The notes below the pieces were generated by a model. It made no database searches, was not told where the DNA came from, and saw only the letters and a program-made list of their open reading frames with translations. Positions 36,309 to 48,410 of a stretch of DNA of 64,000 bases are shown here, piece by piece. Numbering within the stretch: position 1 is the first letter of the stretch; each line of letters opens with the position of its first letter. The stretch is taken from positions 62,001 through 126,000 of the forward strand of contig JALFAQ010000002.1 in the NCBI GenBank assembly GCA_022772305.1. Direction: 5' to 3'. Origin of the DNA: Corynebacterium glucuronolyticum. Its GTDB lineage: Bacteria > Actinomycetota > Actinomycetes > Mycobacteriales > Mycobacteriaceae. A program made the translations under genes and the position numbers.

Positions 36309-36959
36309 TTACTCTCCCGTGTGCTTGCGCAGAAGCGAGGTAAAACTGGAGGGGCTTGACTCGGGACGCTGCTTGGTCGGCCCATCGGACAGCGGACCGC
36401 CCAATCCACCGGCATGATCTCTCTCCGTGACGATTTCACGTGCGAGCTGGCCAGCAGCGCGAGCAATGCGATGCTCGATGGCTTCTGAATGCTCGCCGGC
36501 GAAATCCTCGGTGGCTACGAAAACTGCCGTGGGGATAATTCGAGCGCGAAGGAAGGAAAACAGCGGGCGCATGGCGTGCTCAAGCATGAGCGAATGACGG
36601 GGAGTGCCGGCGGTGGCAGCTAAGAGCACGGGCTTATCTGTCAGAAGACCCTTGTCCATGACATCGAAGAACATCTTGAACAAGCTGGAATAGCTGGCTG
36701 AAAAGGTTGGTGACACGGCGATGATTCCGTCGGCACCAGCAAGGTCGTCGTAGGCCAGTGTGAGTTCCGTCGATTGCGTGCCGGAAACGAGAGCCTTGGC
36801 CAGGTCAATCGCTAATTCCCGTAGTTCAATTGTTGTTACCTCGGCCTCTTCACCGCGCGCACCGACTGCTGCAGATACTGCATCTGCAATTCTGTGCGCA
36901 ACCGTGGAGGTCGTCGATGCTTGTGACAGACCAGCTGTGACAACAAGAATGGAACGCAT
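36309..36959 (-). CDS. NAD(P)H-dependent FMN reductase, partner of an LLM monooxygenase
   Basis: A flavodoxin-fold FMN reductase. SILVVTAGLSQASTTS is the FMN phosphate loop, and GADGIIAVSPTFSASYSSLFKMFFD and LLAATAGTPRHSL complete the fold. It appears to be the CE1759-type family known from corynebacteria, which is usually found beside a luciferase-like monooxygenase. Here the partner gene ends 3 bases upstream in the same direction. It should supply FMNH2 to that enzyme. AAAGGAAG precedes the ATG. A tail of about 35 residues, rich in Pro and Ser, extends beyond the fold. Confidence 0.87.
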   Translation of the reverse strand: MRSILVVTAGLSQASTTSTVAHRIADAVSAAVGARGEEAEVTTIELRELAIDLAKALVSGTQSTELTLAYDDLAGADGIIAVSPTFSASYSSLFKMFFDVMDKGLLTDKPVLLAATAGTPRHSLMLEHAMRPLFSFLRARIIPTAVFVATEDFAGEHSEAIEHRIARAAGQLAREIVTERDHAGGLGGPLSDGPTKQRPESSPSSFTSLLRKHTGE

Positions 36960-36962
36960 GAA

Positions 36963-38075
36963 TTAGTCTTCCTTTCCAGGCATAACGGCGAAGTGGGGTA
37001 AGTCGCGGTGAGCCGCAAGATAGCTGTGTGTTGGCGGGTCACTCGGAACGTGATCGGGACGGCGCTCCTCGAACTTCTCCCGCAAAACGGGAACGACATC
37101 ACGGCCGAGCCGTTCGATCTGATCCAGCACCACGTCGAGGGGGAGACCTGCGTGGTCCATGAGGAACAGCTGTCGCTGGTAGTCGCCCACCCAATCTGCG
37201 AACTGCAGCGTGCGCTCGATCACCTGGTCTGTCGTACCGACGGTGAGGGGTGTCAGCTCCGTGAACTCTTCCAAGCTGGGGCCGTGTCCGTAGACAGGGG
37301 CGTTGTCAAAGTAGGGACGGAAGAAGTCCTTGGCTTCCTTCTCAGAATCCGCGATGAAGACTTGACCACCCAACCCGACGATGGCTTGGTCTGCGCGACC
37401 GTGTCCGAAGTGTTCGTACCGTTGGCGGTAAATCTGCACCATGTGGGAGGTGTGCTCCTTGTTCCAGAAAATGTTGTTGTGGAAGAAGCCGTCTCCGTAA
37501 AAGGCTGCTTGCTCAGCGATCTCCGTTGACCGGATAGAACCATGCCATACGAAGGGCGGAACCCCGTCGAGCGGGCGCGGCGTCGACGTGAAACGGTTAA
37601 GAGGGGTACGGAATTCGCCACGCCAGTTGACCACATCCTCGCGCCACAGTCGACGTAGCAGATGATAATTTTCCACGGCAAGCGGGATTCCCTTGCGGAT
37701 ATCCTTGCCGAACCAGGGGTAAACAGGGCCCGTGTTTCCACGGCCCATCATCAGGTCCACTCGGCCACCCGCCAGATGCTGGAGGAAGGCATAGTCCTCT
37801 GCGATCTTCACCGGATCGTTCGTTGTGATCAATGTGGTGGATGTGGAAAGTATAAGGTTTTCCGTTTGCGCCGCTATGTAAGCGAGGTGTGTTGTGGGAG
37901 AGGAGGGAACGAAAGGCGGGTTGTGGTGCTCGCCGGTGGCAAATACATCGAGGCCGACTTCCTCTGCCTTGAGGGCGATGCGCGTCATCGCCTCGATTCG
38001 TTCTGCTTCTGACGGTGTCTGACCAGTGGTTGGGTCGGTTGTGACATCGCCAATGGTGAAAATTCCAAACTGCAT
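36963..38075 (-). CDS. Luciferase-like (LLM class) FMN-dependent monooxygenase
   Basis: A TIM-barrel, bacterial-luciferase family enzyme. MQFGIFTIGDVTTDPTTG opens the chain, GLDVFATGEHHNPPFV is the usual E-H-H segment, LAGGRVDLMMGRGNTGPVYPWFG and PFVWHGSIRSTEIAEQAAFYGDGFF follow. It fits the CE1758-type group. With the adjacent FMN reductase it forms a two-component oxygenase using O2 and reduced FMN. The substrate cannot be told; related systems act on sulfonates, aldehydes or aromatic compounds. GAGGAGAATC directly precedes the ATG. Confidence 0.9.
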   Translation of the reverse strand: MQFGIFTIGDVTTDPTTGQTPSEAERIEAMTRIALKAEEVGLDVFATGEHHNPPFVPSSPTTHLAYIAAQTENLILSTSTTLITTNDPVKIAEDYAFLQHLAGGRVDLMMGRGNTGPVYPWFGKDIRKGIPLAVENYHLLRRLWREDVVNWRGEFRTPLNRFTSTPRPLDGVPPFVWHGSIRSTEIAEQAAFYGDGFFHNNIFWNKEHTSHMVQIYRQRYEHFGHGRADQAIVGLGGQVFIADSEKEAKDFFRPYFDNAPVYGHGPSLEEFTELTPLTVGTTDQVIERTLQFADWVGDYQRQLFLMDHAGLPLDVVLDQIERLGRDVVPVLREKFEERRPDHVPSDPPTHSYLAAHRDLPHFAVMPGKED

Positions 38076-38417
38076 GATTCTCCTCGTCTCATGTCCTATT
38101 CAACTCGAATGTGGGGCTACAAGCTGTGCCGGGGCTGGGGGCTACCCAGGTGTGTAGTACTACCGAAGAAGCGTGTTGCTTTCCCGGTAAACCGGTTAGC
38201 TCGGACGATCTTCTGTGTACTAGCATTACCTAACTTGTTCTAGTGAGTTCAACGCATGCGTGAGTACATTATTCCAGTAAGGCAGCTCCCCTGGTGAGAA
38301 GGTTCTTACCTACGGAAGGGACTGTCCATATTCCAACGCGCGGGCTGTGCAGATGCGACGTGCGGTCACCGCACCGTGCCTCAATCGCACGGTGTTTCAC
38401 CGGTGTGTCATCTGTGT
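38076..38417. other. Intergenic region between the monooxygenase and the HEPN-like/CBS gene
   Basis: It holds a perfect hairpin CACCGTGC/GCACGGTG at 38372-38394 without a good T-run on the minus strand, probably the end of the HEPN-like/CBS transcript, and the monooxygenase promoter. No gene is seen. Confidence 0.5.
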
Positions 38418-39152
38418 TTAGTCACTGAAGACATCGAGGGACTCAAGCAGGAGGGCAACGTCTGCCTCAGAAATGACGCGGAGCGGTTTTTGATCCTTTT
38501 TGCCGTGTTCAGTGATGAGCACAATGCGTGGCGCGCGGTGCTTGTTGTGCGTCCGCATGAACGTCTCGGCGACGTGGTAGGACGTTGCGGTGCGGGGGAG
38601 GAAGTCCACTCGCTGGGAGTCATGTGCGAGGTTAAGGACGTCTTGGACGGAGATTGCGCTGAGCTCTCCGTTATCGAGGATGTCTTCTGCTAGCCATTTC
38701 GCAATGGAATTAGCTGTCAGGATGCCGACGAAGTCACGGCCGTCGTAAATGGGGAATTGAGAAAAACGCGTGTTGCGAAGGGTAATAAGCACCTCGCGAA
38801 CGGACGTGTCAGGAGCGAATGTGACGACATCTTTTTGTGGCAGCACAGACAGTGCGAGGGGCGGATCGGTGAGGAACGCGTATATCGCGGTGATGTCGTT
38901 GATGATGTCCTCGCGTGGATCTGCCACAGGCTCACCGTTGTGATACGAACCGTGCGTAATCGAGTTTCGCAGGTTTGCTGCCGCCTGGAGTGTGTCCGAT
39001 TGGGAGGGCGTGATGATCTGCTTCTTTTCACACAACCGCACCATCCACGTGAACGAGTCAGAGGGTTTGGCCTCCAAAATGCGCCGGATGGTCGCCTCGA
39101 TATTGTTAAAGACGGTGAGAAACGTCAGCGCCGGATCTTCTTGTTGTGCCAT
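38418..39152 (-). CDS. HEPN-like N-terminus fused to a CBS-domain pair
   Basis: 244 residues. The N-terminal 95 or so residues are helical and contain ANLRNSITHGSYHNG, that is, R62-N-x3-H67, the R-x4-H pattern typical of HEPN domains. Residues about 103-155 (TFAPDTSVREVLITLRNTRFSQFPIYD and FVGILTANSIAKWLAEDI) form a first CBS motif, and about 170-244 a second, degenerate one (SISVQDVLNLAHDSQRVD and RVISEADVALLLESL). CBS pairs sense adenine nucleotides or S-adenosyl compounds. A nucleotide-gated RNase or regulator is possible but unproven, since many HEPN domains are not nucleases. GAGGAG lies about 12 bases before the ATG. Confidence 0.75.
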   Translation of the reverse strand: MAQQEDPALTFLTVFNNIEATIRRILEAKPSDSFTWMVRLCEKKQIITPSQSDTLQAAANLRNSITHGSYHNGEPVADPREDIINDITAIYAFLTDPPLALSVLPQKDVVTFAPDTSVREVLITLRNTRFSQFPIYDGRDFVGILTANSIAKWLAEDILDNGELSAISVQDVLNLAHDSQRVDFLPRTATSYHVAETFMRTHNKHRAPRIVLITEHGKKDQKPLRVISEADVALLLESLDVFSD

Positions 39153-39499
39153 CGGTGGGGATCACTCCTCGTATCTTCGTTGCATTCCGCACACACGCCT
39201 GGTATGAAATCGACGCGTGCACCGCGGTCGCAATGCTTCCTGGCTACGGGTGTCTGCAGATGGCGAGAATCCCGTGGTGGTTTTCGTGGAGCTGAAGCCA
39301 CCAAAGAAGGTTGGGAAACACGGCACCGCGTTATTTTTCCCAGTGTAGGTGTTTGCGGAGACTGTTGCTGGGTAAACGCAGTGGGGCTGGACCAGATTGT
39401 CTGGAAGGAGTGCGTCTACGAAAAACGCCCCGCACATGGCGGGGCGAGAGACGAAGATTCGACGGGACGTAAATCCAACTGGATGCGAACCTATTGTGC
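39153..39499. other. Intergenic region between the HEPN-like/CBS gene and the metallopeptidase
   Basis: It contains the strong minus-strand terminator of the metallopeptidase (39421-39446) and the promoter of the HEPN-like/CBS gene. No gene is visible. Confidence 0.5.
39421..39446 (-). terminator. Rho-independent terminator after the metallopeptidase gene
   Basis: The perfect arms CGCCCCGC and GCGGGGCG are followed on the minus strand by TTTTT. Confidence 0.9.
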
Positions 39500-40393
39500 C
39501 TATTGTTTGTAGGCACCTCGATCAAGGAAGTCGCAGGTGCTCATGTTTCCTGTCTCGTATCCTGCAAGGAAGGCCTTTGTGCGCTGCTCGGAGGAACCGT
39601 GTGTCCACTGGTCGGGGCGGACCTCGCCACCGGAGCGCTTCTGGATGTTGTCATCGCCGACAGCCTGGGTGGACTGCACAGCAGAGGCAATCTGCTCGTC
39701 CGTGATGGGCTCAAGGAAGGCATTCTCGCCCTGGGCTGCGTAGTGAGCCCAGATGCCGCCGTAGCAATCTGCCTGCAGCTCAAGCTTCACCGCATTCGAA
39801 TCGGGGCCAGGATTCTCGTAGTCGCTGAGTCCCAGCGTTCCCTCCAGCTGCTGGATGGAGTGGCCGAACTCGTGGGCCACGATGTACTCCTGAGCGAACG
39901 GATCGCTCGAGCCGCCCAATTGCTCCAGAAGGCTAAAGAAGCTTGCGTCGAAGTAGGCGGTACGGTCGGCGGGGCAGAAGAACGGACCAGTATTGGAGGA
40001 TGCCTGGCCGCAGGCAGTGCTCACCGTCTGGTTAAACAGGTGGAGACCGGGGGCCTCGTATTCGATTCCTGCCTGCTTCGGAAGCTGTTCAGTCCACACC
40101 TGGTCAAGGGACTTTGCCGTCCACTCGAGGCGACACTCAGTGTTGGTGTTCGCATCCTCGGCGGTCTTGCACACCACCTCACCATCTGTCGATGGAGCGG
40201 GGGCTTCCTGCGTTTCGTAGCCGCCACCGCCGGTCAGTCCACCGAGAAGCCCCGGATCGATACCGAAGAACAAAGCGACGAGGACGATGAGGAGACCACC
40301 GATACCACCACCGGCGATCATGCCACCTCGGCCACCACCGCCACCGCGGGATGCTCGGTTAGAACTAGAAGTTAAGCCTTCACGGAATGTCAT
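39500..40393 (-). CDS. Membrane-anchored neutral zinc metallopeptidase (YpfJ family)
   Basis: 297 residues. A Gly/Arg-rich cytosolic start is followed by one transmembrane helix (IGGLLIVLVALFFGID), a Gly-rich linker and the YpfJ-type domain. The zinc motif is AHEFGHSIQQLEG (HExxH), with downstream LELQADCYGGIWAHY supplying a further ligand. FFCPADRTAYFDASFF is also a family mark. Substrates of this family are unknown. No Shine-Dalgarno sequence precedes ATG 40393, and TAAGAAT lies just upstream, so the transcript may be leaderless. Confidence 0.9.
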   Translation of the reverse strand: MTFREGLTSSSNRASRGGGGGRGGMIAGGGIGGLLIVLVALFFGIDPGLLGGLTGGGGYETQEAPAPSTDGEVVCKTAEDANTNTECRLEWTAKSLDQVWTEQLPKQAGIEYEAPGLHLFNQTVSTACGQASSNTGPFFCPADRTAYFDASFFSLLEQLGGSSDPFAQEYIVAHEFGHSIQQLEGTLGLSDYENPGPDSNAVKLELQADCYGGIWAHYAAQGENAFLEPITDEQIASAVQSTQAVGDDNIQKRSGGEVRPDQWTHGSSEQRTKAFLAGYETGNMSTCDFLDRGAYKQ

Positions 40394-40817
40394 GCGACTA
40401 TTCTTACATGACTTGCTGCTTTAGGTACGGGTAACCCCGCGTTACAATGCAGATTTGGGAGGTAGCATTCTTGTCACCGCAAAACATAGTTGTGCCCGAA
40501 TAGTGAATGAAGCCGAAGAGAATCTCGCCGCTGTCAATGTGCAACAGTTCATTAGCGAGGGGAGAAGGGCGAGCTGATCCGCCTGCGGTGACAACGGGGC
40601 GTCGACAAGCGGGGGAGAAAACAGTAAGGCGACACGATGACCGGGTGGGAGGCATGACTGGGTGAGAGGTCTGTATTAGCAGCGAGTAAACTACCACTCA
40701 ACGTGTGCCCACCGGCGCGGAAGCGTCGCGATGCATACAATGTATTGAAACTTACTTCAGGTGTGCTTTATTAAGGTACGCCAGGAATTACATAATGACG
40801 AAAGGAAGGCACGACAG
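40394..40817. other. Divergent intergenic region between the metallopeptidase and aspS
   Basis: It must hold promoters in both directions. The aspS ribosome-binding site AAAGGAAGG lies at 40801-40809. Short frames in both directions show no family resemblance and are not called as genes. Confidence 0.5.
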
Positions 40818-42638
40818 GTGCTTCGCACTCATCTAGCAGGCGAATTACGCAAAGAGAACGCCGGCGATACTGTCACCCTGACCGGATGGGTGGCTCGGCG
40901 GAGGGATCACGGCGGCGTGATCTTCATCGACTTGCGTGATAGGACCGGACTTGCACAGGTTGTCTTCCGTGAGTCGGAAGTTGCTGAGCAGGCCCACCAC
41001 CTCCGCAGCGAGTTCTGCATCAAGGTAACCGGCGTTGTCGAGGCTCGCCCTGAGGGCTCCTCCAACCCGAACCTTCCCTCGGGCGACATCGAAGTGAACG
41101 TGAGCGAGCTGGAGATTCTCAACGAGTCTGCAGCCCTTCCGTTCCAGATTGATGACCCCTCGTCGTCAGGCGAGGTCGGCGAGGAGACCCGCCTCAAGTA
41201 CCGCTACCTGGATCTGCGTCGCGAGCGTCAGGCTGACGCTCTGCGCCTGCGTTCCAAAGCCAACCGCGCAGCTCGCGCGGTGCTGGACAAGCACGACTTC
41301 ACCGAGATTGAAACCCCGACGCTCACCCGGTCCACGCCGGAGGGCGCACGTGACTTCCTGGTTCCTGCCCGCTTGAAGCCGGGCACGTGGTACGCCTTGC
41401 CGCAGTCCCCGCAGCTGTTCAAGCAGCTGCTCATGGTTGCCGGCATGGAGCGCTACTACCAAATCGCCCGCTGCTACCGCGATGAGGACTTCCGCGCAGA
41501 CCGCCAGCCCGAGTTCACGCAGCTCGATGTGGAAATAAGCTTCGTCGATCAGGACGACGTCATCGCTTTGGCTGAGGAGATTCTCACCGAGCTGTGGGCG
41601 CTCATCGGCTACGAGATCAAGACGCCGATCCCGCGTATGACCTACAAGGAAGCAATGGAGAAGTACGGCTCCGACAAGCCGGACCTCCGCTTCGATATTC
41701 AGATCGTGGACTGCACGGAGTTCTTCAAGGACACCACGTTCCGCGTGTTCCAGAACCCGTACGTCGGTGCCGTCGTAATGGAAGGTGGCGCTTCCCAGCC
41801 GCGTCGTCAGCTCGATGCCTGGCAGGATTGGGCAAAGCAGCGTGGCGCGAAGGGTCTCGCCTATATCCTCGTTGGCGAGGACGGCACCCTCAGCGGCCCG
41901 GTGGCCAAGAACATCACCGACGCTGAGCGCGAGGGCATTGCCGCCCATGTGGGCGCAAAGCCCGGTGACTGCATCTTCTTTGCAGCAGGCGACGCAAAGG
42001 GCTCCCGCGCCCTCCTCGGCGCTGCTCGTGGCGAGATCGCCAACAAGCTCGGCCTCATCAAGGAAGGCGACTGGGCCTTCACGTGGGTCGTCGACGCACC
42101 GCTGTTCGAGCCGTCTGCCGATGCAACGGCATCCGGTGATGTCGCTCTCGGCCACTCCTCCTGGACCGCCGTGCACCACGCCTTCACCTCGCCGAAGCCG
42201 GAATCCCTGGATACCTTCGACACCGATCCGGGCAGTGCACTGGCATACGCTTACGACATCGTGTGTAACGGCAACGAAATCGGTGGCGGTTCCATCCGTA
42301 TCCACCGTCGCGATGTGCAGGAGCGCGTGTTCAAGGTCATGGGCATCACCGAGGAAGAGGCTCGCGAGAAGTTCGGCTTCCTTCTCGATGCCTTTGCCTT
42401 CGGCGCACCGCCACACGGCGGCATCGCCTTCGGCTGGGATCGCATTGTTTCCCTGCTCGGTGGGTTTGATTCCATCCGCGATGTCATTGCCTTCCCCAAG
42501 TCCGGTGGCGGCATCGACCCGCTCACCGATGCACCTGCCGCCATAACCCCCGAGCAGCGCAAGGAAGCTGGCATCGACTTCAAGCCGAAGAAGAACAAGG
42601 ATGCTGCAAAGAAAGGTGAAAAGCAGGAAAGCAAGTAG
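40818..42638 (+). CDS. aspS: Aspartate--tRNA(Asp/Asn) ligase
   Basis: A bacterial-type class II synthetase: N-terminal OB-fold anticodon domain ([15 protein letters not shown]), catalytic core with [16 protein letters not shown] motif 2 (seen as [13 protein letters not shown]), the GAD insertion domain in the middle, and motif 3 GGIAFGWDR. The C-terminal tail is Lys-rich. The length of 606 is normal. Actinobacterial AspRS is usually non-discriminating, with Asp-tRNA-Asn amidated by GatCAB. The start is GTG 40818: AAAGGAAGG lies 8 bases upstream and homology begins at LRTHLAGEL. Confidence 0.96.
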   Translation: MLRTHLAGELRKENAGDTVTLTGWVARRRDHGGVIFIDLRDRTGLAQVVFRESEVAEQAHHLRSEFCIKVTGVVEARPEGSSNPNLPSGDIEVNVSELEILNESAALPFQIDDPSSSGEVGEETRLKYRYLDLRRERQADALRLRSKANRAARAVLDKHDFTEIETPTLTRSTPEGARDFLVPARLKPGTWYALPQSPQLFKQLLMVAGMERYYQIARCYRDEDFRADRQPEFTQLDVEISFVDQDDVIALAEEILTELWALIGYEIKTPIPRMTYKEAMEKYGSDKPDLRFDIQIVDCTEFFKDTTFRVFQNPYVGAVVMEGGASQPRRQLDAWQDWAKQRGAKGLAYILVGEDGTLSGPVAKNITDAEREGIAAHVGAKPGDCIFFAAGDAKGSRALLGAARGEIANKLGLIKEGDWAFTWVVDAPLFEPSADATASGDVALGHSSWTAVHHAFTSPKPESLDTFDTDPGSALAYAYDIVCNGNEIGGGSIRIHRRDVQERVFKVMGITEEEAREKFGFLLDAFAFGAPPHGGIAFGWDRIVSLLGGFDSIRDVIAFPKSGGGIDPLTDAPAAITPEQRKEAGIDFKPKKNKDAAKKGEKQESK

Positions 42639-42701
42639 CTCCTTTGTAGACGGAACGTCAGCGCTAATTGTTGGCGCGTGACGATGCCCCCTTCGCATGA
42701 G

Positions 42702-42736
42702 CCGGGGTCCACACTGTGGGCTCCGGTTTTTGTGTG
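42702..42736 (+). terminator. Rho-independent terminator after aspS
   Basis: CCGGGGTCCACA pairs with TGTGGGCTCCGG (two non-Watson-Crick positions) and is followed by TTTTTG. Confidence 0.8.
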
Positions 42737-42841
42737 CAGACCCGAAGATAGGTGTGCAACCTTGGGTGATAGGCGCTTGTCCGCCATGTGGGAGAGACGT
42801 AACCATACGAATGTATGGTGTACATGGAAGAAAGGATAGGG

Positions 42842-44059
42842 ATGCAACCTCCAGACGAACAGTCGCATAGTCAACCACGGCAGCAGATGCTCATTGAGAA
42901 GGCAGAAGCCTTGCTCTCGCGTCGCTTCGGTGGCCAGCAAAAACTCACAGTTCTGGATGACATGTCTAACTCCCCGGGGACGATTGTTCTCCGCGTCAAG
43001 GTTGCCCCAAACCCCTTCATCGAGCAGCGCACACTCGTATTGAAGCAAACCGCATTCCAGGATCATCCCTACAATCGGTACACCTTTGAGTGCCAGCTCG
43101 TGGCATACCAGTTCCTCACTGCTTTGGCGGAAGACATACGCCCCGGGCCGATTCTGCTCGGCAGCGATGTGGAAGGCCGAATCCTCATCATCTCCGACAC
43201 GGGTGCCTCGGAAACCTATGCAGACCTCCTCATTAGTGATGACGAAGAACTGCGGATGTCTGTCATTCGCCGTCTCGGCGCCACCCTGGGGCGCATGCAC
43301 GCTGGCACGGCCGGACACGAGCGGCACTTCCTCACCCTCGTTCAGCGAATGGCTCGCCTCGACAGCTCCATCGACGAGTATAAGAACCTTCACACCGATT
43401 CTCTGCGGGCAGCGGTGGAGGAAGGTGCGCGCCTCCTGGAAGAGACGGGCCTGGAAATCCCTACACAGGTAATGGAATTAGCCAAGGACGCGATCCGACG
43501 CTTCCACCAGTCCAATTTCAAGGCGTTTACGCCCTTCAACCTTGCGCCGGACAACATCATCCACGGCGAACGGACGAGCTTTTTGGACTACGAGTGGTGT
43601 GCCTACCGGGACGTGGCCTTCGACATCGCCTGCGTGGCGACCGGATTCCCGCAGTATGTTGCCACCAATCCGCTCACCCCGGAGGAGGTCGATGCCTTTA
43701 TCTCCAGCTGGACAGCGGAGGTGACGGACGTGTGGCCGTCTCTTGCCGATCCTGAGCGCCTGCGCTCCCGCATCGTCACGGCCATGGTGGGGTGGGCATT
43801 CGGCTCGCTTGCCTACATCCACCACGGTTCGTTGAGCAAAATCATTGAGGTGAGCGGGACATCGGTCCCGCCGATTCCAGACAGCGGCTTCGCTGTTCTT
43901 CGTGCAGACGAAGAGGAAATGCAGCGCCTCGTGGAGCTCGGGCGTCAGGACCTTACAGAGACGTTCGTTGCGCTTTCCACCTACGCTGGAAAGAGCGAAC
44001 GGTTCACAGATGTCAGCCGATTCGCTCAAGATTTTGTTACGTGGCTTCAGGAGCAGTGA
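42842..44059 (+). CDS. Aminoglycoside-phosphotransferase-like protein with an altered catalytic loop
   Basis: 405 residues with the APH/choline-kinase fold: RTLVLKQTAF carries the N-lobe Lys, RLGATLGRMHAGTAGH follows, and the catalytic loop region reads TPFNLAPDNII, then FLDYEW with the metal-binding Asp. In canonical members the loop is H-x-D-x4-N; here the His and Asp positions are Pro and Asn (N233), while the final Asn is kept. It may be a pseudokinase or use another mechanism. A protein of this kind is common between aspS and rarA in corynebacteria. ATG 42842 is chosen because GAAAGGAT lies just upstream; in-frame ATG 42815 is less likely. rarA follows 4 bases after its stop. Confidence 0.8.
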   Translation: MQPPDEQSHSQPRQQMLIEKAEALLSRRFGGQQKLTVLDDMSNSPGTIVLRVKVAPNPFIEQRTLVLKQTAFQDHPYNRYTFECQLVAYQFLTALAEDIRPGPILLGSDVEGRILIISDTGASETYADLLISDDEELRMSVIRRLGATLGRMHAGTAGHERHFLTLVQRMARLDSSIDEYKNLHTDSLRAAVEEGARLLEETGLEIPTQVMELAKDAIRRFHQSNFKAFTPFNLAPDNIIHGERTSFLDYEWCAYRDVAFDIACVATGFPQYVATNPLTPEEVDAFISSWTAEVTDVWPSLADPERLRSRIVTAMVGWAFGSLAYIHHGSLSKIIEVSGTSVPPIPDSGFAVLRADEEEMQRLVELGRQDLTETFVALSTYAGKSERFTDVSRFAQDFVTWLQEQ

Positions 44060-44063
44060 TTAG

Positions 44064-45602
44064 GTGGCGCAGGATTCGCTTTTTGGCCCCCAGGATGCGG
44101 AGGAAGAGACTGCACAGCGGTATTTTCACCCTGGCGGACACGCCCCGCTCGCCGTACGGATGCGACCACGCACCCTCGATGAGGTCGTAGGCCAGGAACA
44201 CCTGCTTGCCCCCGGGAAGCCACTACGTCGGCTCATTGAGGGTGATGGGGAAGCCTCGGTCATTCTCTACGGTCCGCCGGGAACAGGCAAGACGACAATC
44301 GCCTCGCTCATCTCCGTGGCCACAGGTAACCGGTTCGTCGGGCTGTCCGCGCTCGATTCCGGGGTGAAAGAAGTGCGTGCCGTCATCGACACCGCGCGCA
44401 AGAAGCTCATCGAAGGCACACGAACCGTGCTTTTTATCGATGAGGTGCACCGGTTTTCTAAAACACAACAGGATGCCCTCCTCGCCGCCGTGGAAAACCG
44501 CATTGTCCTGCTCGTGGCGGCGACAACAGAGAACCCCAGTTTCGCTGTCAACGCGCCGCTCCTTTCCCGATCTCTGCTTCTGCAATTAGAAAGCCTCGAC
44601 GAGGACGATCTCAAGAAGGTTGTTCTCCGCGCGCTGGAGGACGAACGTGGCTTCGGCGGAGAGGTTGGCATTACCGACGATGCACTCAACCAGCTCGTCA
44701 CCCTTGCCGGAGGCGACGCTCGTCGCGCCCTGACCTACGTGGAGGCTGCAGCCGAAGGTGCGCAGAAGGTGGAAGCAGCAGATGCTGACGCATCTACGCC
44801 GACAGATTCCCACGCTGACACCGTGGAAGATGCAGCCGATGGCTCTGCGGAAGAAGCAGAAGCTAGCGAAGAGGAAAAAGCCACGGAGGATACAGAGTCC
44901 GGAGAAGTGGATTCTGCTCCGATGGAGATAGCCTCCGTGAGTGGAGAAAGTGCTTCGCCACAGCGAATGATCACCTCGACCACGCTCGAGGAGACCATCA
45001 ACAAGGCGGTGGTGCGCTACGACCGCGATGGCGACCAGCACTATGACATCATCAGCGCGTTCATTAAATCGGTACGCGGGTCGGACGTGGACGCAGCGTT
45101 GCACTACCTTGCCCGGATGATTGAGGGTGGGGAGGACCCGCGGTTTATTGCCCGCCGCCTGATCATCCTCGCCAGCGAGGACATCGGTATGGCTGATCCC
45201 ACCGCGTTGCCCACGGCCGTGGCAGCTGCCCAAGCGGTGGCGCTCATCGGGATGCCTGAGGGGCGGTTGAGCCTTGCGCAAGCTACCGTGCACCTCGCCC
45301 TGGCGCCAAAATCCAACGCGGTCATTGCCGCGATTGATGCTGCGTTGGCTGATGTGCGTAAGGGCAAGAGCGGGCCCGTACCGCGCCATTTGCGGGATGG
45401 ACACTACGAGGGGGCTAAACGCGTGGGCGCAGCGATTGGCTACAAATACCCGCACGATGACCCCCGTGGCATTGTCACCCAGCGCTATATGCCGGAAACT
45501 CTCGACGGGGCCACGTATTACCAGCCCACCTCCCACGGCAGGGAAGCTCAGGTGCAGGGATTTGCTGCTAACCTTCGCTCCATTGTTCGGGGCGGAAAAT
45601 AG
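44064..45602 (+). CDS. rarA: RarA/MgsA-type AAA+ ATPase with an acidic insertion
   Basis: A replication-fork maintenance ATPase related to clamp loaders and Ruv[17 protein letters not shown], Walker [14 protein letters not shown], Walker [12 protein letters not shown] and sensor 1 AATTENPSF are present. The C-terminal tetramerisation domain holds [18 protein letters not shown] and [16 protein letters not shown]. Between the lid helix ([13 protein letters not shown]) and the C-terminal domain there is an insert of about 66 acidic residues (about 233-298), which explains the length of 512 against a usual 430-450. GTG 44064 has AGGAG 10 bases upstream, inside the previous gene, so the two are coupled. 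Confidence 0.93.
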   Translation: MAQDSLFGPQDAEEETAQRYFHPGGHAPLAVRMRPRTLDEVVGQEHLLAPGKPLRRLIEGDGEASVILYGPPGTGKTTIASLISVATGNRFVGLSALDSGVKEVRAVIDTARKKLIEGTRTVLFIDEVHRFSKTQQDALLAAVENRIVLLVAATTENPSFAVNAPLLSRSLLLQLESLDEDDLKKVVLRALEDERGFGGEVGITDDALNQLVTLAGGDARRALTYVEAAAEGAQKVEAADADASTPTDSHADTVEDAADGSAEEAEASEEEKATEDTESGEVDSAPMEIASVSGESASPQRMITSTTLEETINKAVVRYDRDGDQHYDIISAFIKSVRGSDVDAALHYLARMIEGGEDPRFIARRLIILASEDIGMADPTALPTAVAAAQAVALIGMPEGRLSLAQATVHLALAPKSNAVIAAIDAALADVRKGKSGPVPRHLRDGHYEGAKRVGAAIGYKYPHDDPRGIVTQRYMPETLDGATYYQPTSHGREAQVQGFAANLRSIVRGGK

Positions 45603-45737
45603 CTTTCTGCCCGAAAGGTATCATCGCCCGCCGGCGCACATCCGTATGTGGTGGGGGTGAGACACGGGGTGCTGTGTAGTAGTGGGGTAACATATCCCAA
45701 GTTAAAAATATTTTCAGCGTGAGAAAGGCCATCTGGC

Positions 45738-48407
<2,670 letters not shown>

Positions 48408-48410
48408 TCG

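Noticed and set aside
39494..40375. Plus-strand frame opposite the zinc metallopeptidase
   Set aside because: The minus strand encodes a clear HExxH peptidase with a signal anchor; the plus-strand frame has no recognisable features.
41166..42878. 570-residue frame on the minus strand opposite aspS
   Set aside because: Antisense shadow of aspS; composition is unlike a real protein and no domain is seen.
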